Shown piece by piece: positions 1 through 8,363 of a stretch of DNA of 38,699 bases. The notes beneath the pieces were generated by a model. That model ran no database searches, was not told the origin of the DNA, and was given only the letters and a program-made list of their open reading frames with translations. The translations under genes and the position numbers were made by a program. The stretch's first letter is position 1, and each line of letters starts with the position of its first letter. The stretch comes from Gammaproteobacteria bacterium (GTDB lineage: Bacteria; Pseudomonadota; Gammaproteobacteria; Pseudomonadales; CAMLJR01): the NCBI GenBank assembly GCA_029265075.1, contig JAJUJZ010000013.1, positions 1-38,699 on the forward strand. The letters run 5' to 3'.

Positions 1-605
1 AGGTATTTGCAGCGCATGGCTACGAAGGTGCGCGCACCCGCGCCATCGCCGAGGCCGCCGGCGTCAATCTCGGCCTGCTGCAGTACTACTGGGGCAGCAA
101 GGAAGGACTGTTCCGGGAGGTCTGCGAACACCGTTTTCGCGCGGTCAACGATGAGCGTCTGGCGCGGCTGAAATCGTTGCAGGAGATGCAGGGCAGCCGC
201 GACGAGGTGGTTGAGGCACTGGTGCGCGCCATGCTCGAGCCGCTGCGCGATTTCTACCAGCGTCAGGGGGCAGGCCAGGAGCAGATTCTCAGCGCGCTTT
301 ATGCCCGTGTGATGTCAGATCCTGCCCCCGAAACCGTCTCAATCATGCGCGATTTGTTTACCGAACTGACGCTCGTGTTCGTCGGCCAGCTGCAGGCGGC
401 CTGCGACCATCTGACCGAGCGGGAGTTCTACTGGCGTCTGCCCAGTGTGCTGGGTCCGTTCACCTATGCGCAGTCTTTCAGCGAGCGCGCTGCCTTCCTC
501 AGTGGCGGCCGCATGGAGTCGTTCGATCTTACTGAAGGTACCGAGTTTCTGGTGCATAGCACACTCGCCGTTCTGCTGGCACCGCCGGTGGTGGTCAAAT
601 CTTAA
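1..605 (+). CDS. TetR/AcrR family transcriptional regulator (5' end cut by window)
   Basis: The frame is open from base 3, and the ORF-track start at 177 is only an internal methionine. Translating from base 3 gives VFAAHGYEGARTRAIAEAAGVNLGLLQYYWGSKEGLF, the C-terminal part of a TetR helix-turn-helix with its typical recognition segment. The remaining ~150 residues are helical, as expected for a TetR ligand-binding and dimerisation domain; the ligand cannot be read from sequence. About 200 residues are visible, so only the first few N-terminal residues are missing. It is followed on the same strand by a palindrome and a SnoaL/TonB/MFS gene set, which it probably controls. Sure of family, unsure of effector. 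Confidence 0.9.
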   Translation, partial: VFAAHGYEGARTRAIAEAAGVNLGLLQYYWGSKEGLFREVCEHRFRAVNDERLARLKSLQEMQGSRDEVVEALVRAMLEPLRDFYQRQGAGQEQILSALYARVMSDPAPETVSIMRDLFTELTLVFVGQLQAACDHLTEREFYWRLPSVLGPFTYAQSFSERAAFLSGGRMESFDLTEGTEFLVHSTLAVLLAPPVVVKS

Positions 606-627
606 ATTCTGTCCATGTTTCGTTGCC

Positions 628-656
628 TTGACCGTTTCGCTCTTGATTCGTATTTG
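628..656 (+). promoter_or_regulatory. Candidate sigma70-type promoter upstream of the SnoaL/TonB locus
   Basis: TTGACC (628-633) is followed after a 17-nt spacer by TATTTG (651-656). The hexamers are imperfect, but spacing and location fit: it lies in the gap after the TetR gene and immediately before the palindrome at 664-678. This is inference from motif only. Confidence 0.4.
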
Positions 657-663
657 TACGTGT

Positions 664-678
664 GACTAACTATTAGTC
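664..678. promoter_or_regulatory. Perfect palindrome, likely TetR-family operator
   Basis: GACTAACTATTAGTC is two perfect 6-bp arms (GACTAA / TTAGTC) around a CTA centre. It sits just downstream of a candidate -10 element and between a TetR regulator gene and the genes it probably controls. TetR dimers bind short palindromes of this kind. Binding by this particular regulator is inferred. Confidence 0.6.
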
Positions 679-786
679 CGCTGAGTAAATCAGGGGAGGA
701 GTGCCGGGACAGGCGCTCCCAATAATCGATAAAGACCGACATGCGCATGGTTCAGGCCGGCGCATAGTGCGCGAAGAGGGACACCA

Positions 787-1434
787 ATGGACGCATCCAT
801 CGATCGTGATGGCGCTGCTGCTCGCCGCAATTTCCTGCTTGCAGGTGCAGGCCTGCTGGGTGTGGCAGCGTTGCAGAGCAGCCCGGCGACCGCCGCTGAA
901 CAGGGCGTTGCAGGCCCGGACGGCTTCAATGGCATTTCGCTGCTTGACCGCATGCAGATCATGGAGCGGGTAGCCCGCTACTCCTGGGCGTTCGATGGCG
1001 GCGACCTGGCGGCCTATCTCGACTGCTTCTGGCCCGATGGCGTGCTCATGCACCCCAGGCGTGATGGTTCGCCCGGCCGCTTCGAAGGCCATGAGGGCAT
1101 TACCAGCTTCGTGACGCCCGGTTTCACCGGACGGCCGGAGCAGACCTTCGGTCACCAGCACCAGTTCAGCTCCATCGTGCTTGATCGCGAAGGCGAGGAT
1201 GTGCGGCTCAAAGCCTACGCAGTAGTGATGCGTCATGAGTTTCATCGTACCTACTGGCCGACCGGCCCATCGTTCCGCATGGGCACCTGGCATGCGCTGT
1301 TCCGCAAGCGTGATAACGACTGGAAGATTCAGGAACTCGACATCCGCATGTGGACCGATACCGCGCTGGGCGAGACCGGCAAGGCGCTGGTAGACCGCCC
1401 GGCGGGCGCACCCGGTACGCGCGCGCTGCGTTGA
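787..1434 (+). CDS. SnoaL/NTF2-like protein with twin-arginine signal
   Basis: A 215-residue protein whose N-terminus has ARRNFLLAGAGLLGVAAL (RR at residues 13-14 followed by a hydrophobic stretch), which resembles a Tat signal and predicts export to the periplasm. The rest (from about LLDRMQIMERVARYSWAFDGGDLAAYLDCF) matches the SnoaL-like polyketide cyclase/dehydratase branch of the NTF2 fold, a cone-shaped small-molecule-binding fold. Some members are enzymes (steroid isomerase, scytalone dehydratase type) and others only bind ligand. A GAGGGA Shine-Dalgarno-like element precedes the ATG. It is the first gene after the palindrome and is followed by another SnoaL-like gene and a TonB receptor. 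Substrate unknown; Tat export is a motif-based call. Confidence 0.75.
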   Translation: MDASIDRDGAAARRNFLLAGAGLLGVAALQSSPATAAEQGVAGPDGFNGISLLDRMQIMERVARYSWAFDGGDLAAYLDCFWPDGVLMHPRRDGSPGRFEGHEGITSFVTPGFTGRPEQTFGHQHQFSSIVLDREGEDVRLKAYAVVMRHEFHRTYWPTGPSFRMGTWHALFRKRDNDWKIQELDIRMWTDTALGETGKALVDRPAGAPGTRALR

Positions 1435-1470
1435 CCGGCGCTTGATAACAACAGTTCAGAGGAGGAGCCG

Positions 1471-2220
1471 ATGGGCATGTTCAGGATTGCGGCTGGCGCG
1501 ACAGCACTGATTATTGGCGCGCTCGCGGCCAGCGGCGCGGTTGCCAATGAGACGACCACAGACGCGGTCACACTGGCCGCTTTGCAGGAGCGCATTGCGC
1601 AGCTGGAAAGACAGGTGCAGCGTCACGACGACTACATCGCCATCGTCAACCTGCAGCGCGCGTACGGATTCTATGTCGATAAAGCACAGTGGGATCAGGC
1701 TGCTGACCTGTTTTCCCGCGATGCGACGCTGGAGATTTCTCAGCGCGGTTTGTTCAGGGGGCAGGATCGCATCCGTGCCTATATGAAGCAGCTGCCCGAT
1801 CTGAAAGAGGGGCGACTCTTCAACCATATGCAGTTACAGCCGGTAATCAACATTGCCGAAGATGGCAAGACTGCGAAAGGGCGGTGGCGTGCTGTGGTTG
1901 AGGCGGCTGTGCTCGGTGAATGGGCCCAGCTGGGCGAAGGCATTTACGAGAACGAGTACGTCAAGGAGGACGGCGTCTGGAAGATCAGCAAGCTGCACTG
2001 GTTTGTTACTTACTACATCCCGTTTGATCAGGGGTGGGATAAAGGCGGCATTCCGCTGATGACCGAAGAGCGCAATAAGATCAAAGCAGATGCCGGCCCG
2101 ACCGTCCGGTACGAAGGCTACCCCAGCGTTTACATTCCGCCGTATCACTACCGCAACCCGGTCAGCGGGCGTGAGTTTGAACCGCAACCGCCGATGCTTT
2201 ATCAGCCCGGCAAGGAATAA
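1471..2220 (+). CDS. Secreted SnoaL/NTF2-like protein with short coiled coil
   Basis: A 249-residue protein. Residues ~1-25 (MGMFRIAAGATALIIGALAASGAVA) form a Sec-type signal peptide ending at an A-x-A-like site. A short heptad-like segment follows (TLAALQERIAQLERQVQ), then a SnoaL-like domain (DYIAIVNLQRAYGFYVDKAQWDQAADLFSRDATLEI). The C-terminal tail is rich in proline and aromatic residues (YIPPYHYRNPVSG). It follows the preceding SnoaL gene by 36 nt and has a GGAGGAG ribosome site, so the two are probably co-transcribed. Related proteins occur in catabolic loci for aromatic, terpenoid or steroid-like compounds, but the sequence does not show which reaction, if any, it catalyses. Confidence 0.72.
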   Translation: MGMFRIAAGATALIIGALAASGAVANETTTDAVTLAALQERIAQLERQVQRHDDYIAIVNLQRAYGFYVDKAQWDQAADLFSRDATLEISQRGLFRGQDRIRAYMKQLPDLKEGRLFNHMQLQPVINIAEDGKTAKGRWRAVVEAAVLGEWAQLGEGIYENEYVKEDGVWKISKLHWFVTYYIPFDQGWDKGGIPLMTEERNKIKADAGPTVRYEGYPSVYIPPYHYRNPVSGREFEPQPPMLYQPGKE

Positions 2221-2299
2221 CCGAGCACGCAGGATAGCGACGCAGGCTCTTTGAAAATCGGATGGATAACCGACAATAACAGCGCAGGAGAACGCAAAC

Positions 2300-4636
2300 G
2301 TGAGAACCCCCGTCCATGCAGTAAAACTGAATAAACGAGGCAATCGTCTGTTGCCGCTGGCCGCCGCCGTCGCAGCGCTTGCGGTCCCCACCAGCGAGCT
2401 GCTGGCGCAGGCGCTGGAGGAGGTGGTCGTCACCGCCCAGTTCCGCGAAGAGCGGCTGCAGACGACACCGATCGCCATCAGCGCCCTCACCGGTGATCAG
2501 CTCGAGGCGATGAGTCTGACCAACGTGACGCAGGTGTCGGCTTCGGCCCCGAACGTGACGTTGCGGCAGGGCTCGGCGTCGTTCGGTAAAACGCTTCAGA
2601 CATCGATCCGCGGTATTGGTCACTACGACAACCAGCTCTCCATCGAGCCGGGTGTCGCGATTTACATCGATGATGTTTATCACGGGCTGGTGTATGGCTC
2701 GACCTTCGATCTGCTGGATCTCGAACGTATCGAGATTCTCCGCGGACCGCAGGGTACGCTGTTCGGTAAGAACGCCATCGGCGGCGCGATTCGCCTGATT
2801 TCGAAGGCTCCACAGGGCGACGATAGCGGGTATATCGCGGCCACTACAGGCAGCTTCGACCGGCTCGACATCAATGCCGGGTTTGACATCGCGCTTGTGC
2901 CTGAAAAGCTGTTCATGCGCGCGTCCTTCCTCAGCAAGGAGCGCGATGGCTATGTCGACGTGCTCGATTTTGCCTGCGTCAACCCTGGTATGGCCGGCAA
3001 TCTGCAACCGGTCAAGCCGGCGCGTCGGGCCGGCGGTTGCAAGATAGGTGAGCTGGGCGATGAAAACCTGCAAGCCGGGCGTGTTGCCTTCCGCTGGCTG
3101 CCGAACGACGATCTCGATATCACCGTTACTGGTGACTACAGCAAAGACGACAGTGCGGCACCTGCGCAAAAACTGATCTGGATCGACTCCACCTCGGTGC
3201 CGGCGCAGAACTGGAACCAGAATGTCGCCATTCCGACATTCGGTGTTCCGTACGATGATCGCTTCATCATCGACAACCACTACAAAACCTACGCTAATGG
3301 CGTCAACGATCTGCCGGGCGGCTTCGATACCATCCTGACCAGCGTGTTCGAGAACTGGGGTCTGAACGCGACTGTGAAGTGGCGCCTGAATGAGAAGCTG
3401 GAGCTGACTTCGATTACCGGCTACCGCGAGAGCAAGGGCGGTTACGGTGTTGACCAGGACGGTTCGCCGCTGCCGGTCAAAGCGACCTCAGCCCACTTCA
3501 ACCACGAGCAGTTCACGCAGGAGTTGCGGCTGTCGGGCAGCGCGCTCAACGAGCGCCTGGACTGGACCGTCGGCGCCTACTACCTGGAGTCCGACAGTCT
3601 CGGGCGTGACGCCAACGACTTCACCACCAGCAATCTGTCGTTCATTACATATGACCCGGCCAGCCTTGAAAACCGGTCGGTATTCGCCCACGGTGTCTAT
3701 CGCTTCACCGACCGGCTCAGCGTAACTGCAGGTCTGCGCTACACCGAAGAGGACAAGGATTACCAGTTCTTCCGGCAGCGCACCAACGGCCAGATGATGT
3801 TCCCGGTGACGCCGGTTGACGTGAGTTACGATGAAATTACGCCGCGCCTGAGTGTGGAATATCAGTTCAACGATGATCTGATGGTCTACGCCTCGTACAC
3901 CGAAGGCTTCCGCTCCGGCGGCTTCAACCCGCGCCCGACGACAGAGCGTCATGTAACGGGGTTCGGCCCGGAAACAGTGCAGTCGTATGAGATCGGTACC
4001 AAGAGCGAATGGTTCGAGCGCCGTCTGCGGGCCAACGCTGCAATCTTCTACAGTGAGTACGATGACCTGCAGATGAACGCAGCCGGTGAAGACCCGCTCA
4101 ACCCAGGCTTCCCGATTTTTACCTGGCAGAACGTGGGTAAAGCGGTGATTCAGGGTGTCGAACTGGAGCTGCTGGCGAGCCCGATCGACAACCTGACGCT
4201 CAACGCGTCGGTGGGCTGGCTGGACTATGAGAACAAGGACCTTGGCGCAGCGGAAGGTGCGGCGGGTGGACCTACGCTCGATTCCTGGCCAATGCATACG
4301 CCGGAGTGGAAGGGCGCCGTTGGCATCCAGTACGAGTTCAATCTTGGCGATATGGGCACGCTCACGATGCGTGGTGATGCGCGCTACCAGTCGAAGATCT
4401 ACAACGATGCGGCCAACAACGAGGCTATCGCGATTGATCCGTACACTATTGTCGATGCCCGCATTACCTGGGCTTCGCTGGATGACAAGTGGACGGTGTC
4501 GCTGTTCGGCACCAACCTGACCGATCGTGAATACTTTGTGGCGAAGTTCCGCGGCAACACGCCGCCGCCGACCCACGAAGGTACGCCGGGTCGTCCACGC
4601 GAGTGGGGTCTTTCGATCAAGCGCAACTTCTTTTAG
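2300..4636 (+). CDS. TonB-dependent outer-membrane receptor
   Basis: A 778-residue protein starting at GTG. The N-terminus carries a signal peptide ending near LLAQA, followed directly by a TonB box (LEEVVVTAQ), a plug domain (SIRGIGHYDNQLSIEPGVAIYIDDVYHGLVYG and LERIEILRGPQGTLFGKNAIGGAI) and a long beta-barrel ending in the aromatic C-terminus LSIKRNFF. Length fits the family. It has no STN signalling domain, unlike the receptor at the window end. It energises import of a ligand across the outer membrane through TonB-ExbBD; the ligand is not deducible, and these EEVVVTA receptors are common outside iron uptake. It follows two exported SnoaL-like genes and ends at a strong terminator. Confidence 0.9.
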   Translation: MRTPVHAVKLNKRGNRLLPLAAAVAALAVPTSELLAQALEEVVVTAQFREERLQTTPIAISALTGDQLEAMSLTNVTQVSASAPNVTLRQGSASFGKTLQTSIRGIGHYDNQLSIEPGVAIYIDDVYHGLVYGSTFDLLDLERIEILRGPQGTLFGKNAIGGAIRLISKAPQGDDSGYIAATTGSFDRLDINAGFDIALVPEKLFMRASFLSKERDGYVDVLDFACVNPGMAGNLQPVKPARRAGGCKIGELGDENLQAGRVAFRWLPNDDLDITVTGDYSKDDSAAPAQKLIWIDSTSVPAQNWNQNVAIPTFGVPYDDRFIIDNHYKTYANGVNDLPGGFDTILTSVFENWGLNATVKWRLNEKLELTSITGYRESKGGYGVDQDGSPLPVKATSAHFNHEQFTQELRLSGSALNERLDWTVGAYYLESDSLGRDANDFTTSNLSFITYDPASLENRSVFAHGVYRFTDRLSVTAGLRYTEEDKDYQFFRQRTNGQMMFPVTPVDVSYDEITPRLSVEYQFNDDLMVYASYTEGFRSGGFNPRPTTERHVTGFGPETVQSYEIGTKSEWFERRLRANAAIFYSEYDDLQMNAAGEDPLNPGFPIFTWQNVGKAVIQGVELELLASPIDNLTLNASVGWLDYENKDLGAAEGAAGGPTLDSWPMHTPEWKGAVGIQYEFNLGDMGTLTMRGDARYQSKIYNDAANNEAIAIDPYTIVDARITWASLDDKWTVSLFGTNLTDREYFVAKFRGNTPPPTHEGTPGRPREWGLSIKRNFF

Positions 4637-4645
4637 CGAGCGTTT

Positions 4646-4671
4646 GCCCCGGCTCGTCCGGGGCTTTTTTT
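4646..4671 (+). terminator. Rho-independent terminator after the TonB receptor
   Basis: GCCCCGG-CTCGT-CCGGGGC forms a perfect 7-bp GC stem with a 5-nt loop, followed by seven Ts. It begins 9 nt after the receptor stop codon and separates the receptor from the MFS gene. Confidence 0.9.
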
Positions 4672-4710
4672 ATTTCGTAACAGAGACAATCTGAGGGCAG
4701 GGCACACGGC

Positions 4711-5976
4711 ATGACGGGTACGCGAGGTATTACCGGGACGCAGTGGAAGATCATTACCGGGTCGTTTCTGGTCTACATGTGCACGAACGGTGTACTCATC
4801 TATGTCCTGCCGCTGCTTTATCCCGCGCTGATGCGGGAACACGGCTGGTCGGGCGAGCAAGTGACGTCGCCCGCAGCGCTGTTCTTTCTCTGTAGCTCTG
4901 TGCTGCTGCCGGCGGCAGGCTGGATATTCGACCGATTCCCGGTACGACGGGTAATGGCGATCGGAGCCGTCCTGCAGTGCATCGGCCTGGTGATGTTTGC
5001 CAATCTGGTGTCGCTGGGGACACTGACCGTTGCTTATCTGGTGCTGAGTCTCTCCATAGCCCTGTGCGGCATGGTCGCCAGCATGGTGCTGCTGACGCGC
5101 TGGTTCACCGCCAATCGCGGCGTGGCGATCAGCATCACCCTGATGGGCGCCTCCATTGGTGGCGCAGTATTCCCGCTGCTGCTGGGCTGGCTCACCGAGC
5201 TCTATAACTGGAGCTCGGCACTCCTGATCATCGCGGCGCTGGCAGGGGCAATCCTGTTCGGTACCATCGCGTTTCTGCTGCGCGAGCGGCCGGAGCAAGA
5301 CGCTGCTCCCGCCACAGCGCCGGCGGGAGCGCCTGCAGCAATGGCGCCCGCCGCGGGGCTGACACTGCGGCAGGCGGTCAGAACACCAACGTTTTATCTG
5401 CTGGCCCTGACCACGGCGGTGGTCTGGTTTCTGGTGGTGGGTTTGTCCCAGCACCAGGCGATCTATCTTGCTAATGAGGTCGGTGTCGCGGAGCGGGTGC
5501 TGCCGCTGATTTTCAGTCTGTTCTTCTGGTGCGCGCTGGTCGGCAAGATCGTTTTCGGCTGGATCAGCGATCGCTGTAACAAGCTTCTGACCATGTGTGG
5601 TTCATTCGTGGTAATGGCGGTGGGGCTGGTCATGCTGCGGCTGGCCAGCGCCGAACAACCGCTGTTCGTGTACGGATTTGCGGTGCTGTTCGGGTTTGGC
5701 TTCAGTGGCGCCTTCACCATGATTCAGATCGTGCTGGCGCAGTTCTATCAGGGACGTGACTACGGCAAGCTGCTCGGGATTTTCACCATGATGGACACGC
5801 TGGCCGGCGGCATCGGCATTCGCGTCATCGGTGCCATGCAGAGCAATAGCGGCAGTTACAACAGCGCCATCATGATGACGCTGGTGCTGGCTCTGTTTTC
5901 TATCGTCTCCACCGTGGCGCTCCACTGGCTGCATCGTAATGAAGTGAGCGCCACGCCGGTACCACAGCGGAGCTGA
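4711..5976 (+). CDS. MFS transporter, monocarboxylate/oxalate-formate-like
   Basis: A 421-residue integral membrane protein with about twelve hydrophobic segments and a hydrophilic central loop (around ERPEQDAAPATAPAGAPAAM). The first half has the cytoplasmic motif FDRFPVRRVMAIGAVLQ and the second half the matching GWISDRCNKLLTMCG, the pseudo-repeat of the major facilitator fold. The LLTRWFTANRGVAISITLMGASIGGAVFP segment is typical of the monocarboxylate/oxalate-formate branch. It probably moves an organic acid or the ligand handled by the upstream locus across the inner membrane. A terminator separates it from the receptor, so it may have its own promoter. Its stop lies 4 bp from the convergent copper ATPase stop. 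Confidence 0.85.
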   Translation: MTGTRGITGTQWKIITGSFLVYMCTNGVLIYVLPLLYPALMREHGWSGEQVTSPAALFFLCSSVLLPAAGWIFDRFPVRRVMAIGAVLQCIGLVMFANLVSLGTLTVAYLVLSLSIALCGMVASMVLLTRWFTANRGVAISITLMGASIGGAVFPLLLGWLTELYNWSSALLIIAALAGAILFGTIAFLLRERPEQDAAPATAPAGAPAAMAPAAGLTLRQAVRTPTFYLLALTTAVVWFLVVGLSQHQAIYLANEVGVAERVLPLIFSLFFWCALVGKIVFGWISDRCNKLLTMCGSFVVMAVGLVMLRLASAEQPLFVYGFAVLFGFGFSGAFTMIQIVLAQFYQGRDYGKLLGIFTMMDTLAGGIGIRVIGAMQSNSGSYNSAIMMTLVLALFSIVSTVALHWLHRNEVSATPVPQRS

Positions 5977-5980
5977 GGTC

Positions 5981-8269
5981 TCATCCTGCCAGCTGCGGCG
6001 TGCCGGTCGCTGCTGGTGCCATGGGCTCGCCCGGCTCCGGCTGCCAGCGCCGCAGCCGCAGGGCGTTGCCCACTACGCAGAGGCTGGAGGCGGCCATCGC
6101 CACCGCCGCCATCACCGGCGACAGCAGCACGCCGAATGCCGGGTAGAGCACGCCGGCGGCCACCGGAATCAATGCTGCGTTGTAAGCGAACGCCCAGAAC
6201 AGGTTCTGGCGGATATTAGTGATGGTGGCGCGGGAAATACCCGCCGCCGCCGCCACGTGGGTGAGGTCACTCGACATCAGCACTACATCGGCTGCCTCGA
6301 TGGCGACGTCCGTGCCGCTGCCGACAGCGATGCCGACATCCGCCTGCGCGAGTGCTGGCGCATCATTGATGCCGTCGCCGACAAAGGCCACTTTAGTGCC
6401 TGCCTGTTGCAGTTTCCGGACTTCTTCGACCTTGCCTGCGGGCAGCACTTCGGCCGCCACTTCGTCGATGCCGAGCTGAGCGGCGATCGCCTTCGCCGTA
6501 TGGTGGTTGTCGCCGGTCACCATGGCAATGCGAACGCCGAGCTGGCGCAGTGCCGCGAGCGCGGCTGGCGCCTCCGGACGGATCGGATCGGCAATCGCGA
6601 CTACTGCGAGCGTTGTGTCGTCGGCGGCCACGAACAGAGCGGTGCTGCCGGTGGCAGCCAGCTCGGCAACCTTGTCCTGCAGCGTGCTGACATCCACACC
6701 GAGCTGCGCCATCAGCCGCTCCGAACCAACGGCAACGCGCTGGCCTTCGACCTGCGCGGTCACGCCGCGGCCGGGGTCGCTGACGAACTGATCGGCGGGC
6801 GGCAGTATGAGTTGCTGCTCGCGCGCTGCGGCCACCAAGGCTTTGGCGATCGGATGTTCGGAATGCTGCTCAGCGGCGGCGGCCAGGCGCAGCGCGGTGG
6901 CTTCGCTGACGCCAGCGACCGGGATCAGCGCAGTCAGTGCGGGCCGGCCGAGGGTCAGCGTACCGGTCTTGTCGAACGCGACGGTGGTCACTTCCTGCAG
7001 ACTCTGCAGCGCATCGCCCCGACGGAACAGAACCCCCAGCTCAGCTGCACGCCCGGTGCCGACCATGATGGAGGTCGGTGTTGCGAGACCCATGGAGCAG
7101 GGGCAGGCGATGATGAGTACTGCGACCGCGTTGACCAGCGCGAAGGCAAGGGCAGGCGTCGGGCCAAGCAGCAGCCAGAGCGCGAAGGTGAGCGCCGCAC
7201 ACACCAGCACGACCGGTACAAAAATAGCGGTGACGCGGTTTGCCAGCGCCTGGATCGGAAGCTTGGCGCCCTGCGCCTGCCGCACCATCTCAATGATGCG
7301 GGCGAGTACGGTTTCGCTGCCGATGCGGGTGGCACGCATCAGCAATGTACCGTTGCCATTCACGGTGCCGCCGACAACTTCGTCGCCGGCGCGCTTGGCG
7401 ACGGGTGCAGGCTCGCCGGTGATCATCGATTCATCGACGAAACTGTGGCCGTCTTCGATCACGCCGTCGACTGGCAGACGCTCTCCCGGGCGGACCCGGA
7501 GCAGGTCGCTGTGACGGATATCCGCCACCGGCACCGATTCTTCCCGACCATCGATGACGCGCGTTGCCACGGGCGGTTGCAGATTCACCAGTCGGCGAAT
7601 CGCCTCACCGGTGCGCCCGCGGGCAGCGGCCTCGAGATAGCGTCCCACCAGTACCAGCGTGGTCACCATGGCCGCCGCTTCAAAATAGACATGGGCCGCG
7701 CCCGGCGGCAGCACATCAGGAATGAAGGTGGCGACCACCGAATAGCCCCAGGCCGCGCTGGTGCCGAGCGCAACCAGTGAGTTCATGTCCGGTGCGCCGC
7801 GCAACAGTGCCGGTCCGCCGGTACGGTAGAAACGCAGCCCGGGGCCGAACTGCACTGCGGTAGCGAGCACAAAATAGAGGTAGTGGAGTGCGTCCCGGCC
7901 GACCATGCTGTGCAGCCACTGCTGAAAAGCCGGCAGCAGGTGACCCCCCATTTCCAGGATGAAGAGCGGGGTCGTGAACAGGGCGGCAAACAGGACGGAT
8001 CGGCGTAAGGCTGCCTGTTCACGCTCGGCGGTTTCATCGCTACTGGCGGCCGAGGCGGCGATCTCTGCGCTATAGCCCGCTGCTGACACCGCTGCGATGG
8101 CGTCGCTTTCCAGCGGCTGTTGCCGCCAGGTGATGTAGGCTTCCCGGGTGGCGAGATTGACGGCAGCCTGGTCGACCCCGGGCACTGCCTGCAGCGCCCG
8201 CTCGACCTTGCCGACGCAGGACGCACAGTGCATTCCGCTGATCTGCAGCGTCGTGTGATTTTCCGCCAT
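5981..8269 (-). CDS. copA: Copper-translocating P1B-type ATPase
   Basis: A 762-residue inner-membrane pump exporting Cu(I). In order: a single N-terminal heavy-metal-associated domain with GMHCASC; membrane helices; the actuator motif MITGEPAPV; the metal-site helix with C389-P-C391 (IIACPCSMG); the phosphorylated aspartate D433 in DKTGTLTLG; the SEHPIAKAL signature; the nucleotide/hinge motif [11 protein letters not shown]; and [10 protein letters not shown]. The CPC site and the terminal membrane segment are typical of Cu(I)/Ag(I) ATPases rather than Zn/Cd types. The ATG is preceded by GGGGAG. No CueR-type regulator or chaperone gene is adjacent, and I could not identify a convincing MerR-type operator. 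Confidence 0.95.
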   Translation of the reverse strand: MAENHTTLQISGMHCASCVGKVERALQAVPGVDQAAVNLATREAYITWRQQPLESDAIAAVSAAGYSAEIAASAASSDETAEREQAALRRSVLFAALFTTPLFILEMGGHLLPAFQQWLHSMVGRDALHYLYFVLATAVQFGPGLRFYRTGGPALLRGAPDMNSLVALGTSAAWGYSVVATFIPDVLPPGAAHVYFEAAAMVTTLVLVGRYLEAAARGRTGEAIRRLVNLQPPVATRVIDGREESVPVADIRHSDLLRVRPGERLPVDGVIEDGHSFVDESMITGEPAPVAKRAGDEVVGGTVNGNGTLLMRATRIGSETVLARIIEMVRQAQGAKLPIQALANRVTAIFVPVVLVCAALTFALWLLLGPTPALAFALVNAVAVLIIACPCSMGLATPTSIMVGTGRAAELGVLFRRGDALQSLQEVTTVAFDKTGTLTLGRPALTALIPVAGVSEATALRLAAAAEQHSEHPIAKALVAAAREQQLILPPADQFVSDPGRGVTAQVEGQRVAVGSERLMAQLGVDVSTLQDKVAELAATGSTALFVAADDTTLAVVAIADPIRPEAPAALAALRQLGVRIAMVTGDNHHTAKAIAAQLGIDEVAAEVLPAGKVEEVRKLQQAGTKVAFVGDGINDAPALAQADVGIAVGSGTDVAIEAADVVLMSSDLTHVAAAAGISRATITNIRQNLFWAFAYNAALIPVAAGVLYPAFGVLLSPVMAAVAMAASSLCVVGNALRLRRWQPEPGEPMAPAATGTPQLAG

Positions 8270-8363
8270 GACGACTCCCCCGGAATGGTTCCAACTCTGG
8301 ACTTCTGGCCACAGACCTTACCATGAAGCCGCTATTGGCAGCCGGCGGTGGCCACAGCGCCCG

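Noticed and set aside
2162-3280. 372-aa minus-strand ORF (and 3488-4576, 362 aa) opposite the TonB receptor
   Set aside because: Antisense shadows of a receptor with complete family motifs.
6257-7780. 507-aa plus-strand ORF opposite copA
   Set aside because: Shadow of the copper ATPase; composition is H/R/G/D rich with no domain.
8270-8330. Possible CueR/MerR-type operator upstream of copA
   Set aside because: A short TCCA-GAGT-TGGA repeat exists, but the spacing and hexamers do not match a MerR-type promoter and no cueR is adjacent.
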